Shown in pieces: positions 26,000 to 34,779 of a stretch of DNA of 64,000 nucleotides; the stretch's first letter is position 1, and every line of letters begins with the position of its first letter. A program made the position numbers and the translations under genes. The notes below the pieces were generated by a model that made no database searches, was not told where the DNA came from, and saw only the letters and a program-made list of their open reading frames with translations. Location of the stretch: assembly GCA_022767515.1 (NCBI GenBank), contig JALENK010000004.1, forward strand, positions 1 to 64,000, given 5' to 3'. This stretch comes from Clostridium sp. (GTDB taxonomy: Bacteria; Bacillota; Clostridia; Clostridiales; Clostridiaceae).

Positions 26000-27394
26000 T
26001 TGAATATATTAAATGCAATTGATGAAATTGTATGGGGACCAATAACATTAGTATTATTGGTTGGAACTGGAATATTTTTAACAATCAGATTGAAGTTTTT
26101 ACCAATTAGAAATTTATTTTCAGCTCTTAAGAGTGTTTTTAGTAGTGAGTCAAGAAAGGCTGGAGGACATGAAGGTGATGTTTCGCCATTTGCAGCTCTT
26201 ATGACTGCATTAGCTTCAACTATTGGGACTGGAAACATAGTTGGTGTAGCAACAGCTATGGTTCAAGGTGGACCAGGTGCTCTGGTTTGGATGTGGATTG
26301 CAGCATTTTTTGGTATAACAACAAAGTTTGCAGAGTGTGCACTAGCTATTAAATATAGGACAGTCAATGATAAAGGAGAAATGGCCGGAGGTCCAATGTA
26401 CACATTAAAAAGGGCATTTCCAATTAAGAAAGTAGGAACAGTTCTTGCAGCATTATTTGCTATTTTTACTGTATTTGCTTCATTTGGTATAGGTAATATG
26501 GCACAAGGAAATTCAATATCAAGTTCAGTAGAGGAAAAGTTTGGAGTATCAGTATACATAACAGGAATAGTACTTTCGATATTGGTAATTGTTATTATTA
26601 TTGGAGGAATTAAGTCAATATCAAAAGTTTCAAGCTTTTTGGTGCCAATAATGGCAGGTTTTTATATAATTTCTGCATTAGTTGTTATTATTATAAATTA
26701 TGAAAATATTCCAAGTGGAATATCCCAAATTTTTACGATGGCTTTTAATCCTCAAGCCGTATCAGGAGGTGTAACAGGAGTTATAACTGTTACTATTTTG
26801 CAATCAATGCGATATGGAGTTGCAAGAGGGGTATTTTCAAATGAGGCGGGTCTTGGATCAGCAGCAATAACAGCACCAGCAGCTAAGACTAATGATCATA
26901 TAAAACAAGGTTACATAAATATGTGTGGAACGTTTATTGATACTATAATTGTATGTACAATGACAGGTCTTGTAATTGCAAGCTCAGGTATGCTTGGAAG
27001 TGTTGATGCAAATGGAGAATTACTAGTTGGAGCAAAATTAACAATTAGTGCATTTGAATCAGTAATAGGACCAATAGGTGGATATATCGTTACTATAGGA
27101 CTTGTTATGTTTGCTTTTTCAACGATATTAGGTTGGGAATATAATGGAGAAAAAGCATTAGAATATTTATTTAAGAAACCAATTTATTGTTATATTTATA
27201 GAGGAATTTTTGCAATTGTTGCATTTGTTGGAGCAACCACATCTTTAGAGGCAGTATGGAGTTTTTCTGATATTGCAAACGGACTAATGGCAATTCCAAA
27301 CTTAATTGGATTAATTGCACTTAGTAATGTTCTTGCAAAAGATACATTCAAATATGATGAAGATAATAGAAAGAAGTTATTAAAAACTAAATAA
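26000..27394 (+). CDS. Alanine/glycine:sodium (or proton) symporter, AGCS family
   Basis: A 464-residue integral membrane transporter with about 10-11 helices. The AGCS signature ALASTIGTGNIVGVATA is at about residues 70-87. It is followed by GGPGALVWMW and FAECALAIKYR, with GGPMYTLKRAF, ARGVFSNEAGLGSAAITAPA and FAFSTILGWEYNGEKALEYL further on. The start is TTG with a very strong AAAGGAGGAGG upstream. Orthologues carry alanine or glycine with Na+. Monocistronic, with its own promoter and a shared bidirectional terminator. Confidence 0.92.
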   Translation: MNILNAIDEIVWGPITLVLLVGTGIFLTIRLKFLPIRNLFSALKSVFSSESRKAGGHEGDVSPFAALMTALASTIGTGNIVGVATAMVQGGPGALVWMWIAAFFGITTKFAECALAIKYRTVNDKGEMAGGPMYTLKRAFPIKKVGTVLAALFAIFTVFASFGIGNMAQGNSISSSVEEKFGVSVYITGIVLSILVIVIIIGGIKSISKVSSFLVPIMAGFYIISALVVIIINYENIPSGISQIFTMAFNPQAVSGGVTGVITVTILQSMRYGVARGVFSNEAGLGSAAITAPAAKTNDHIKQGYINMCGTFIDTIIVCTMTGLVIASSGMLGSVDANGELLVGAKLTISAFESVIGPIGGYIVTIGLVMFAFSTILGWEYNGEKALEYLFKKPIYCYIYRGIFAIVAFVGATTSLEAVWSFSDIANGLMAIPNLIGLIALSNVLAKDTFKYDEDNRKKLLKTK

Positions 27395-27401
27395 AATATA
27401 A

Positions 27402-27441
27402 AATACCATCAAGTAAAATTTCTTGATGGTATTTTTTTTAA
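27402..27441. terminator. Bidirectional terminator between the symporter and transglycosylase genes
   Basis: AATACCATCAAG (27402-27413) pairs with CTTGATGGTATT (27422-27433), with an 8-base loop and T runs on both sides. Confidence 0.85.
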
Positions 27442-28229
27442 CTGTTCTTTCTCTTTAAAGCTTGATATCCTGCGATTATTTCAGGAACAGCTTTTTTAGC
27501 TTCATTTGGCATTTTGTATAAATCTGAAAAAGAATTTACACCACGACTTTTCATAACACCGGAACCACCAGCATAGGCAATTAATCCCATACCTATATCT
27601 CCGTTATATGTATCAATACATGTTTTTAATATTCTAGTTCCACCGTCTATGTTTTGTTCTATATTAAATCCATCTGTTATTCCAAAGGCTGCTTGATATC
27701 TTTTTAATACTTGCATAAGACCTTGGGCATCAGAGTTAGGATTTTGTGCATTAGGCTGGTATCCTGATTCGTGATTTATAATAGCAAGAATAAGGTTGCT
27801 ATCTACGCCATATTTTTTAGCTGCATTACTTGCAGCTGATTGTATTCTATTCATAGTAGCACGGTCCACATTATTAGAACAGTCAACATACTTTGCATAA
27901 GATACATCAAGGTTATCTATAGAGGTAGTATCAATATTAGAAACTGGAATATATGTATAATTATTCAAATTGTTATATGATGCTTTATTATAGTATGCTC
28001 TTCCGTTTAGTATTAGAGGCAAGTCTTGAAGTACTGTTCCAGTAGCAGTATGTATATAATTATTTGAATTTGTTGTTTGATTTGAATCAGAATCTGAATC
28101 TTTTATTGCACTTGCTAAAATTTCTGAAAATGCTAAATCCATTTCTGAATTACTATTTGTTTTGTCAGCTATAGAATATAAAAATTGAGCTATAGCTTCA
28201 TTTGATAGGTTAACATTATTAATAGCCAA
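27438..28229 (-). CDS. Lytic transglycosylase (SLT domain) protein
   Basis: 263 residues. The N-terminal ~120 residues are low-complexity and Asn/Ser-rich. The catalytic SLT domain (about 125-255) has the glutamate in AIINHESGYQPNAQNPNSDA then QGLMQV, and the later NIDGGTRILKTCI. The usual NAGP segment reads AYAGGSGVM, a departure. It cleaves peptidoglycan to anhydromuramyl ends. No signal peptide is visible, and the start is TTG behind an AGGGGG site. Export may therefore use the flagellar apparatus or another route. It ends against the symporter terminator. Confidence 0.85.
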   Translation of the reverse strand: MAINNVNLSNEAIAQFLYSIADKTNSNSEMDLAFSEILASAIKDSDSDSNQTTNSNNYIHTATGTVLQDLPLILNGRAYYNKASYNNLNNYTYIPVSNIDTTSIDNLDVSYAKYVDCSNNVDRATMNRIQSAASNAAKKYGVDSNLILAIINHESGYQPNAQNPNSDAQGLMQVLKRYQAAFGITDGFNIEQNIDGGTRILKTCIDTYNGDIGMGLIAYAGGSGVMKSRGVNSFSDLYKMPNEAKKAVPEIIAGYQALKRKNS

Positions 28230-28330
28230 AAAAAGTCCCCCTCAGTTTAGTTTATATTTAAATAAGTTTATACCATATAAATAAGTATACAATAATTAAT
28301 AAGCTTTGTCATTATGTAGAAATAATTAAA

Positions 28331-28359
28331 TTTACAACATAAGGTAAAGGATATATAAT
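28331..28359 (+). promoter_or_regulatory. ktrB promoter
   Basis: TTTACA (28331-28336) and TATAAT (28354-28359), spacer 17. No c-di-AMP (ydaO-type) riboswitch was found upstream. Confidence 0.65.
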
Positions 28360-28404
28360 AGTATGAAGTAGTGATTTAAAGTTTGATTATAAGGAGATAA
28401 GTAT

Positions 28405-29751
28405 ATGGATCGAATAAAAAAGAAAAGTCTGTCTCAAGCGCAGATTATGGCATTGGGATTTTTTGGTATTATTTTGATTGGTGCTTTTATTTTGATGCTA
28501 CCAATATCATCCAAAAATAATGAAGTTACAGACTTTTTGTCAGCATTATTTACATCAACTAGTGCAACATGTGTTACAGGATTAGTTGTATTTGATACTT
28601 TTACACATTGGAGTGTTTTTGGTCAGATTGTAATTTTATGCTTAATACAAATTGGAGGATTAGGTTTCTTTACTATTGGTGTAAGATTAACAATGTTTCT
28701 TAGAAGAAAGGTATCTCTAAGTCAAAGAGGTATGCTTCAGGAAAGTATTAACACATTGAAATTAAGTGGTATATTAAAATTAGTTAAGAAAATAGTTTGG
28801 GGTACTTTTTTGATTGAAGGAAGTGGTGCTATTTTACTTTCTATAAGATATATTCCTGAGTTCGGTGTTACTCGAGGTATTTACTACAGTATATTTCATT
28901 CAGTATCTGCTTTTTGTAATGGCGGTTTTGATCTTATGGGGATAAATGGAGAGTATATCTCGCTAACAAGATATTCTGGTGATATACTAGTAAATATTAC
29001 AATAAGCTTATTAATAATTATAGGAGGCCTAGGATTTGTGGTATGGGATGACCTTACAGTTAATAAGTTTAAGTTTAAGAAATATATGTTACATACAAAG
29101 ATTGTTATTGTTATGACATTAGTTTTAATAGTTGGCGGAAGTATTATGTTTTATTTGTTTGAAAGAAATAATTTAATGCAAGATATGTCCCTAAAGGATA
29201 CTATTTTAACTTCAACATTTAGCTCAGTCACAGCAAGAACTGCTGGTTTTAATACAATTGATACAGGTTCATTAACGGTAGCAAGTAAATTATTTAATTC
29301 TATTTTAATGTTTATTGGTGGAAGTCCTGGATCAACAGCAGGTGGAGTTAAAACTGTCACTATTGTGGTTATTTTAGTGTGTGTATGGTCTAATATTAGA
29401 GGAAAAAGAGGAGCTAATATATTTAATAGAAGGCTTGATGATGGCTCAATAAAAAAAGCTTTTAATGTATTTTCAATAAGTTTTAGTTTAGTTATCATAG
29501 CAACAATTACTATATGTGCTCTTCAGCCAGAGTTAAGAGTTGAAGATATTATTTTTGAAGTTTCATCAGCAGTAGGTACAGTTGGAATGTCAACAGGTAT
29601 CACTAGAGAATTATGTATGGTGTCGAAAATAATTATTATTATACTTATGTATTGTGGTAGACTTGGAAGTTTAACTTTTGCAATATCTTTTACTGAAAAG
29701 AAAGGTGTGCCTTTAATACAAAATCCAACAGAAAAAGTTATTATAGGATAG
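28405..29751 (+). CDS. ktrB: Potassium uptake protein KtrB
   Basis: A 448-residue K+-translocating subunit of the Trk/Ktr superfamily. Four pore loops with the key glycine are visible: TSTSATCVTGL, HSVSAFCNGGFDL, SSVTARTAGFNTID and SSAVGTVGMSTGIT. The length and the 'GGSPGSTAGGVKT' segment after the third pore fit KtrB. It works with KtrA, encoded next to it with a 9-base gap from stop to start. AAGGAGAT precedes the ATG. In Firmicutes, Ktr channels are inhibited by c-di-AMP through KtrA; no DNA-level regulator was seen here. Confidence 0.95.
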   Translation: MDRIKKKSLSQAQIMALGFFGIILIGAFILMLPISSKNNEVTDFLSALFTSTSATCVTGLVVFDTFTHWSVFGQIVILCLIQIGGLGFFTIGVRLTMFLRRKVSLSQRGMLQESINTLKLSGILKLVKKIVWGTFLIEGSGAILLSIRYIPEFGVTRGIYYSIFHSVSAFCNGGFDLMGINGEYISLTRYSGDILVNITISLLIIIGGLGFVVWDDLTVNKFKFKKYMLHTKIVIVMTLVLIVGGSIMFYLFERNNLMQDMSLKDTILTSTFSSVTARTAGFNTIDTGSLTVASKLFNSILMFIGGSPGSTAGGVKTVTIVVILVCVWSNIRGKRGANIFNRRLDDGSIKKAFNVFSISFSLVIIATITICALQPELRVEDIIFEVSSAVGTVGMSTGITRELCMVSKIIIIILMYCGRLGSLTFAISFTEKKGVPLIQNPTEKVIIG

Positions 29752-29760
29752 GTGAGTGTT

Positions 29761-30408
29761 ATGAAAAATGTATTAATAATTGGATTGGGGAAATTTGGTC
29801 ATCAGTTATGCAAACAAATGGTTGAATATGGAAATCAAGTGATGGCAATTGATATGAAAGAGGAAGTACTTGAGGATGTTAAGTCAATTGTTACAAGTAC
29901 ACATATTGCTGATTGTACAAATGAAGATGTAATTAAAAGTATAGGGGTTCAAAATTTTGATTTGTGCTTTGTATGCATAGGCTCTAATTTTCAAAATAGC
30001 CTAGTAATAACTGATCTTTTATACAGTAATAATGCTAAATGTATAATTAGTAAAGCAAATAGAAGCGTTCAAGCCAAGTTTTTAAAGAGTGCTGGAGCTT
30101 CTGAGGTTATTTATGTAGATGAGGAAGTTGCTAAAAGATTAACAATAAAATTTACTCGAGATGATATATTTGAATACCGTGAGCTAAATGATGAATATTC
30201 AATGTATGAAATATCTGTATACAAGGATTGGATAGGAAAGAGTATTAGAGAGATTAATGTTAGAGCTAAACATAATTTAAATGTTATTGGTATAAAAAAA
30301 GGAGAAAGTACTCATTATTCATTTTCTCCAGACCATATCTTTACAGAAGATGAGCATCTATTTGTTATAGCTACAAAGAAAGATATGGATAAATTATCAA
30401 AAAGGTAA
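29761..30408 (+). CDS. ktrA: Potassium channel gating subunit KtrA
   Basis: A 215-residue cytoplasmic RCK protein. The N-terminal Rossmann fold begins NVLIIGLGKFGHQLCKQM (GxGxFG), has the acidic residue ending strand 2 in MAIDMKEE, and continues with ADCTNEDVIKSIGV and VCIGSNFQNS. The C-terminal TrkA-C domain (about 140-215) starts near YEISVYKDWIGKSIREINVR; this half binds c-di-AMP in relatives. ATG 29761 is chosen because AGGTGAG precedes it; GTG 29752 lies in that site. Co-transcribed with ktrB. Confidence 0.95.
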   Translation: MKNVLIIGLGKFGHQLCKQMVEYGNQVMAIDMKEEVLEDVKSIVTSTHIADCTNEDVIKSIGVQNFDLCFVCIGSNFQNSLVITDLLYSNNAKCIISKANRSVQAKFLKSAGASEVIYVDEEVAKRLTIKFTRDDIFEYRELNDEYSMYEISVYKDWIGKSIREINVRAKHNLNVIGIKKGESTHYSFSPDHIFTEDEHLFVIATKKDMDKLSKR

Positions 30409-30416
30409 TTATTATA

Positions 30417-31451
30417 ATGGAAGAATATATAAAAAAAATTAGGGAATATTATTTAAAAAGTGAATGGATAAATAAAAAAAAAGAACTTGTTTCTTTAGAA
30501 GAGTTATCTTATGAAGAAAGAAAAAAACAGTATGATGTTAATAATAAAATAGATTTTAGACCAATTATTAAAACTGGAGTTATAGTATTAGCTTTACTAA
30601 TCATAGGAATAATATTGTGTTATATATTTTCAAAAGCTATGCTTTGGATAATAATTATAGATTTATTCTTTATAATTTTATTTTTAATAAATGGGATTGG
30701 GATAGGATTTGATGAATGTAATCCTGAAAATAGAATTAATAATGTAAATCAGATAAAATATAGACAAAAGTATAAGAAAATACGACAAGAGATTGTAGAA
30801 AAGTCGTGCAAAATAAAATATGAAGTGCTTCTAGATGAGGATTATTCTAAGCTTATATTTGGTACCTTGAAGAATAAAGCGCAGGAATATGGGAATTTAT
30901 ATAGAATTAGATTTAATGAATTGAAAATTAGCATAGACTATGGCGAGGTTGCAGTAATTGATGGTAAGGACCTAAAAAATGCAACTAATAGAGATTGGAT
31001 TAAATATAGAGGAATAGTGTATGAACTAAATAATATAAAGGAGCAATACAATATTGGAGTTTTTCTTAGAGAAAATTTAGAAGATGACATTATTGATGGA
31101 GTGGAATTAAAATTTAAGTCTGATTTAGGTGAAAAATATTTTGCATGTGCTTTGATAGGAGAAAAACAAAATATTGATGAGGTTCAGAAGTATTTTAATG
31201 ATAAAATAGAAATTATTTTGATTAAACTAAAGGCAGAAAATAGAATGGTTGAAATCGAAATGAATCAAGGTATGAAAATTTCAATAGAGGGAGAAACAAT
31301 ACCTAGATTTGAAGGAAATTACACAGACGAATTAACGTTTGTAGAAAATTTAAAAGAATTTAAAGCTTCTAATTATGAGGAGGAGTACATAGAAGATATA
31401 TCGGTCGCTTTAGAAGTATTTGATATATTAAAGGATGAGGCTATTATCTAG
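30417..31451 (+). CDS. Hypothetical two-helix membrane protein
   Basis: 344 residues. A charged N-terminal cytoplasmic arm (1-50) is followed by two adjacent hydrophobic helices (about 53-72 and 75-97), then ~245 soluble residues with mixed alpha/beta character. The arrangement recalls DUF3137-type proteins, but the match is weak and I do not claim it. The gene starts 8 bases after ktrA, so it could be transcribed with the potassium genes. The ribosome site (AAAGGT, 10-11 bases away) is modest. No catalytic motif is evident. Confidence 0.65.
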   Translation: MEEYIKKIREYYLKSEWINKKKELVSLEELSYEERKKQYDVNNKIDFRPIIKTGVIVLALLIIGIILCYIFSKAMLWIIIIDLFFIILFLINGIGIGFDECNPENRINNVNQIKYRQKYKKIRQEIVEKSCKIKYEVLLDEDYSKLIFGTLKNKAQEYGNLYRIRFNELKISIDYGEVAVIDGKDLKNATNRDWIKYRGIVYELNNIKEQYNIGVFLRENLEDDIIDGVELKFKSDLGEKYFACALIGEKQNIDEVQKYFNDKIEIILIKLKAENRMVEIEMNQGMKISIEGETIPRFEGNYTDELTFVENLKEFKASNYEEEYIEDISVALEVFDILKDEAII

Positions 31452-31460
31452 CCTCGTTAT

Positions 31461-32033
31461 TTATAATCCTTTATAAAAAATACGTTTGAAATATTCATTT
31501 CCAATAGCAATAGCATAGTCCTTGCAATTTTTTGGAATTGTAAAAGCATAAGAACAAGTTACAGTTTCACCATTTTTGACATTAGAAAAATTAGAAATAA
31601 AGGTACCTGGAAGGTCAGGATATTTAAATTTGTTATAAACTAAATCTTCTTTATTAGAGCCTGTGATTTTTACATCTAATATAGGACTTATTCCTTCTTC
31701 TGGTACGTTTAGGTCATTTGGAATGGTTAGTTCTATATCACATATTCCAAATTCTAAGTCATTTTTATTCATATAGGATAGATTTATTTTTAAAGAACTG
31801 TTTTGATTAAACTTATCAACTAGTGCTTGTGCTTCATCACCACGTATAATTTTTATCAATTTAACATTTACATCAGACATACCATCATTGCCAAGTGAAT
31901 TATTGATTGATGCAATTGAAGGAGTATTAATTTCAAGTAATTCATTGTTAGAGTTTGAATCAGATGATGAGCAACTAATAAAACTAAAGCATATAAAGCA
32001 TATAAATAATAAGATTAATTTTTTATTTTTCAT
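31461..32033 (-). CDS. Hypothetical lipoprotein
   Basis: 190 residues with a type II signal peptide: KNKK, a hydrophobic core, and the lipobox FISC with Cys21 as the lipidated residue. A Ser/Asn-rich linker (SSSDSNSNNE) leads to a ~150-residue beta-rich domain that is not recognised. AGGTAGGTGA precedes the ATG by 8 bases. It is convergent with the two-helix membrane protein and divergent from the polysaccharide operon. It probably sits on the outer face of the membrane. Confidence 0.8.
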   Translation of the reverse strand: MKNKKLILLFICFICFSFISCSSSDSNSNNELLEINTPSIASINNSLGNDGMSDVNVKLIKIIRGDEAQALVDKFNQNSSLKINLSYMNKNDLEFGICDIELTIPNDLNVPEEGISPILDVKITGSNKEDLVYNKFKYPDLPGTFISNFSNVKNGETVTCSYAFTIPKNCKDYAIAIGNEYFKRIFYKGL

Positions 32034-32178
32034 ATATTAAATCACCTACCTTAAATAATTATAGCATGAAAAATTATTATTTTTATTAAAAATGATATTT
32101 TATAAAAAAGTAATGATTAAATATTATAAAAGTGGTAGAATATAATATAGTATTTTTTTAAAAGTGAGGATATATATA

Positions 32179-33048
32179 ATGAGTAGTTATACCGCAGAAG
32201 AATTAAAAAATATTCAAAAGAAATCTTTAGAGATAGGAATATACTTTGTTGAGTTTTGTAAAAAACATAATCTTCTATGTTATTTTTGTGGTGGAGGGTG
32301 CATCGGTGCTATTCGTCATAAGGGGTTTATACCATGGGATGATGATTTGGATTTTTTTATGCCAAGAGATGATTATGAAAAGATGGTTAAATTATGGAAG
32401 GAAGAGGATAATTCTAAATATATTTTAGAAAAAGCAGATGAAAACCATATTGATCATAATTCATTTGTAACTATAAGGGATTCAAGTACAACTCAAATAA
32501 AGCCATATCAAGATAAATTTGATATTTGTCATGGAGTAGCAATGGATGTTTTTCCTATTGATGGTTATCCAAAGGGAAAGATGCAGCGTAAATTCCAAGT
32601 AATGTGGGCGCTTATATATTCTTTATTTTGTACACAGTTCATTCCAGAAAAACATGGAAAACTTATGAGAGTAGGAAGTAAGATAGCATTAACTATAGTT
32701 CCTGGAAGAAAGCTTAAATATAAGCTTTGGAAGATGGCTGAGAGAAAGATGTCAAAATACAAAATTGAAGATTGTGATAGTATAACAGAGCTTTGTGCAG
32801 GACCTGGTTATATGAAAAATAGATATCCAAAGGAAGCTTTTGAAAGTGCCGTATATAAAGAGTTTGAAGGTGTTATGATGCCTATTCCTGTAGGATATGA
32901 TACATATTTAAAGATAGCCTTTGGTGATTATATGACATTACCACCTAAGGAAAAGCAAGTGGCACATCATGATAGTAAATTTTTAGATTTAGATAATAGT
33001 TATAAGATTTATAAAGGAAAATATTTTTGTGTGGAGGAAGAAAAATGA
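32179..33048 (+). CDS. LicD family phosphotransferase
   Basis: 289 residues with the LicD (nucleotidyltransferase-fold) signature FCGGGCIGAIRHKGFIPWDD followed by DLDFFMPRDDYE: a GG-x-x-[LI]-G-x-x-R core and the acidic DDDLD metal site. LicD proteins attach phosphocholine or other alditol-phosphate groups to glycans. The stop overlaps the tarI start (ATGA). Since the next two genes make CDP-ribitol, ribitol phosphate is the most likely donated group here; this is inference. ATG 32179 is preferred over GTG 32164, which belongs to its ribosome site GTGAGG. First gene of the operon. Confidence 0.88.
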   Translation: MSSYTAEELKNIQKKSLEIGIYFVEFCKKHNLLCYFCGGGCIGAIRHKGFIPWDDDLDFFMPRDDYEKMVKLWKEEDNSKYILEKADENHIDHNSFVTIRDSSTTQIKPYQDKFDICHGVAMDVFPIDGYPKGKMQRKFQVMWALIYSLFCTQFIPEKHGKLMRVGSKIALTIVPGRKLKYKLWKMAERKMSKYKIEDCDSITELCAGPGYMKNRYPKEAFESAVYKEFEGVMMPIPVGYDTYLKIAFGDYMTLPPKEKQVAHHDSKFLDLDNSYKIYKGKYFCVEEEK

Positions 33049-33761
33049 TATTTGGAGCAATTTTAGCAGGCGGAGTGGGTTCAAGAATGAACATAGCAGA
33101 TATGCCTAAACAATTTTTACCTTTAGGAGATAAACCTATAATAATTCATACTTTAGAGAAGTTTATGCTTTGTTCAAAGATGGATAAGATATATATAGGA
33201 GTTCACCCAAGCTGGCTTTTACACATGGAAGATTTAATTGAAAAGTTTATTAAAGTAAGAAAAGATGATATTATAATTGTTGCAGGTGGTGGAGATAGAA
33301 ATACTACAATTATGAATATTATCGATAAAATTGAGGAAGAATATGGAGTAAGTGAAGATAATTATATTATTACTCATGATTCTGTAAGACCTTTTGTTAC
33401 ATCAAGAATATTAAATGAAAATATTGAAGCTGTTGTTAAATATGATGCTGTAGATACTGTTGTGGGTGCAATAGATACTATAGTTATGAGTGAAGATGGT
33501 AAAATAATTTCAGATATTCCAGATAGAAGAAAGATGTATCAAGGGCAAACGCCTCAAAGTTTTAAAATAAAATTATTAAAAGATTTATATAATGATTTAT
33601 CAGAGGATGAAAAAGAAATTCTTACAGATGCATGTAAGATTTGTTTGGTTAGAAACACTAATGTACATTTAGTTGAAGGCGAAATATCTAATATGAAAAT
33701 AACAACTGTAAGTGATTATAAGATTGCTCAAGCAATGGTTGGAGGAGATAAGATTGATTAA
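33045..33761 (+). CDS. tarI: Ribitol-5-phosphate cytidylyltransferase
   Basis: A 238-residue enzyme of the IspD/TarI nucleotidyltransferase fold, making CDP-ribitol from D-ribitol 5-phosphate and CTP. The CTP-binding loop is AILAGGVGSRMNIADMPKQF, followed by GDKPIIIHTLEKF, AGGGDRNTTIMN, HDSVRPFVT and the late TVSDYKIA. The 'ADMPKQF' insertion and the downstream tarJ favour TarI over IspD. GGAGGAAG fixes ATG 33045, which overlaps the licD stop by 4 bases. Its own end overlaps the tarJ start. Confidence 0.9.
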   Translation: MIFGAILAGGVGSRMNIADMPKQFLPLGDKPIIIHTLEKFMLCSKMDKIYIGVHPSWLLHMEDLIEKFIKVRKDDIIIVAGGGDRNTTIMNIIDKIEEEYGVSEDNYIITHDSVRPFVTSRILNENIEAVVKYDAVDTVVGAIDTIVMSEDGKIISDIPDRRKMYQGQTPQSFKIKLLKDLYNDLSEDEKEILTDACKICLVRNTNVHLVEGEISNMKITTVSDYKIAQAMVGGDKID

Positions 33762-34767
33762 TTATGTTTATCAACTTGTAAGCCCGCAGGTTTTTTCAAT
33801 AAAATATGATGATATAGAATTTCGAGATAAGGTAGTAATTAAACCAAAGTATATGGCAATTTGTCATGCGGATCAAAGATATTATTTAGGTAAAAGAGAT
33901 CAGACAGTACTTAGAAAGAAGCTACCAATGGCACTTATTCATGAATGTTGTGGAGAAGTCGTATATGATCCAACAGGAAAGTTTAAAAGTGGAGAATTAG
34001 TTGCAATGATTCCGAATACTCCGACAACTCAAAGTGATGTTATTTTTGAAAATTACAGAAAGGGTTCATATTTTTTATCTAGTGGATACGATGGATTTTT
34101 AAGAGAATATGTTGAGATGTCAGAAGATAGAATCGTTTCACTTGATGGAGTGCCTAGAGAAGTTGCAGCCATTACTGAATTTGTATCAGTAGGTGTGCAT
34201 GCAAGTATTCGTTTTGACCTTATTGCGCACAGTCAAAGAGATGTTATTGGAATATGGGGAGATGGAAGTCTATCATTTGTTGTTAGCTGTATATTAAAGA
34301 GTAAGTTTCCAAATAGTAAAATAGTTGTTATTGGAAGAGATACAAGAAAGTTATCTTATTTCTCCTTTGTAGATAAAACTTATAATGCAGATAGTATTCC
34401 AGAAGATTTTCATATAGATCATGCATTTGAATGTTGTGGGGGTGAAGGTAGCTATTATGCAATAGATGACATAATAAAATATATTAATCCACAAGGTTCG
34501 GTTATGCTTATGGGTGTAAGTGAGAATAAAGTAGCAATAAACACTCGTGATACTCTTGAAAAGGGACTTACGATAGTTGGAAATAGTCGTTCTGGAATAA
34601 GGGATTTTGAAGAAGCTGCAGAGCTTATGAAAAATGAAAAGTTTCAAAAGAGACTTCAATTAATAATATATAAGGATAAACCAGTATCTTCAATTGAAGA
34701 TATACATAGAGTGTTCCAAACAGATTTGAATACTCCGTTTAAAACTGTTTTTGAGTGGAGATTATAA
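33754..34767 (+). CDS. tarJ: Ribulose-5-phosphate reductase (TarJ)
   Basis: A zinc-dependent alcohol-dehydrogenase-fold protein of 338 residues that reduces ribulose 5-phosphate to ribitol 5-phosphate with NADPH, supplying TarI. It starts with the TarJ-like INYVYQLVSP; the Zn-ligand cysteine is in MAICHADQRYYLG, with LIHECCGEVV, the coenzyme-fold GIWGDGSLSF and FECCGGEGSYYA further on. TTG 33754 is the start, preceded by GGAGGAGATAAG and overlapping the tarI stop by 8 bases. The pair is nearly diagnostic of ribitol-phosphate polymers. Confidence 0.92.
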   Translation: MINYVYQLVSPQVFSIKYDDIEFRDKVVIKPKYMAICHADQRYYLGKRDQTVLRKKLPMALIHECCGEVVYDPTGKFKSGELVAMIPNTPTTQSDVIFENYRKGSYFLSSGYDGFLREYVEMSEDRIVSLDGVPREVAAITEFVSVGVHASIRFDLIAHSQRDVIGIWGDGSLSFVVSCILKSKFPNSKIVVIGRDTRKLSYFSFVDKTYNADSIPEDFHIDHAFECCGGEGSYYAIDDIIKYINPQGSVMLMGVSENKVAINTRDTLEKGLTIVGNSRSGIRDFEEAAELMKNEKFQKRLQLIIYKDKPVSSIEDIHRVFQTDLNTPFKTVFEWRL

Positions 34768-34779
34768 TGAGGTAGCATA

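Noticed and set aside
28230..28404. c-di-AMP (ydaO-type) riboswitch before ktrB
   Set aside because: No conserved aptamer blocks; only a plain promoter was seen.
32246..32428. 60-residue plus-strand frame inside licD
   Set aside because: Out-of-frame shadow, no ribosome site.
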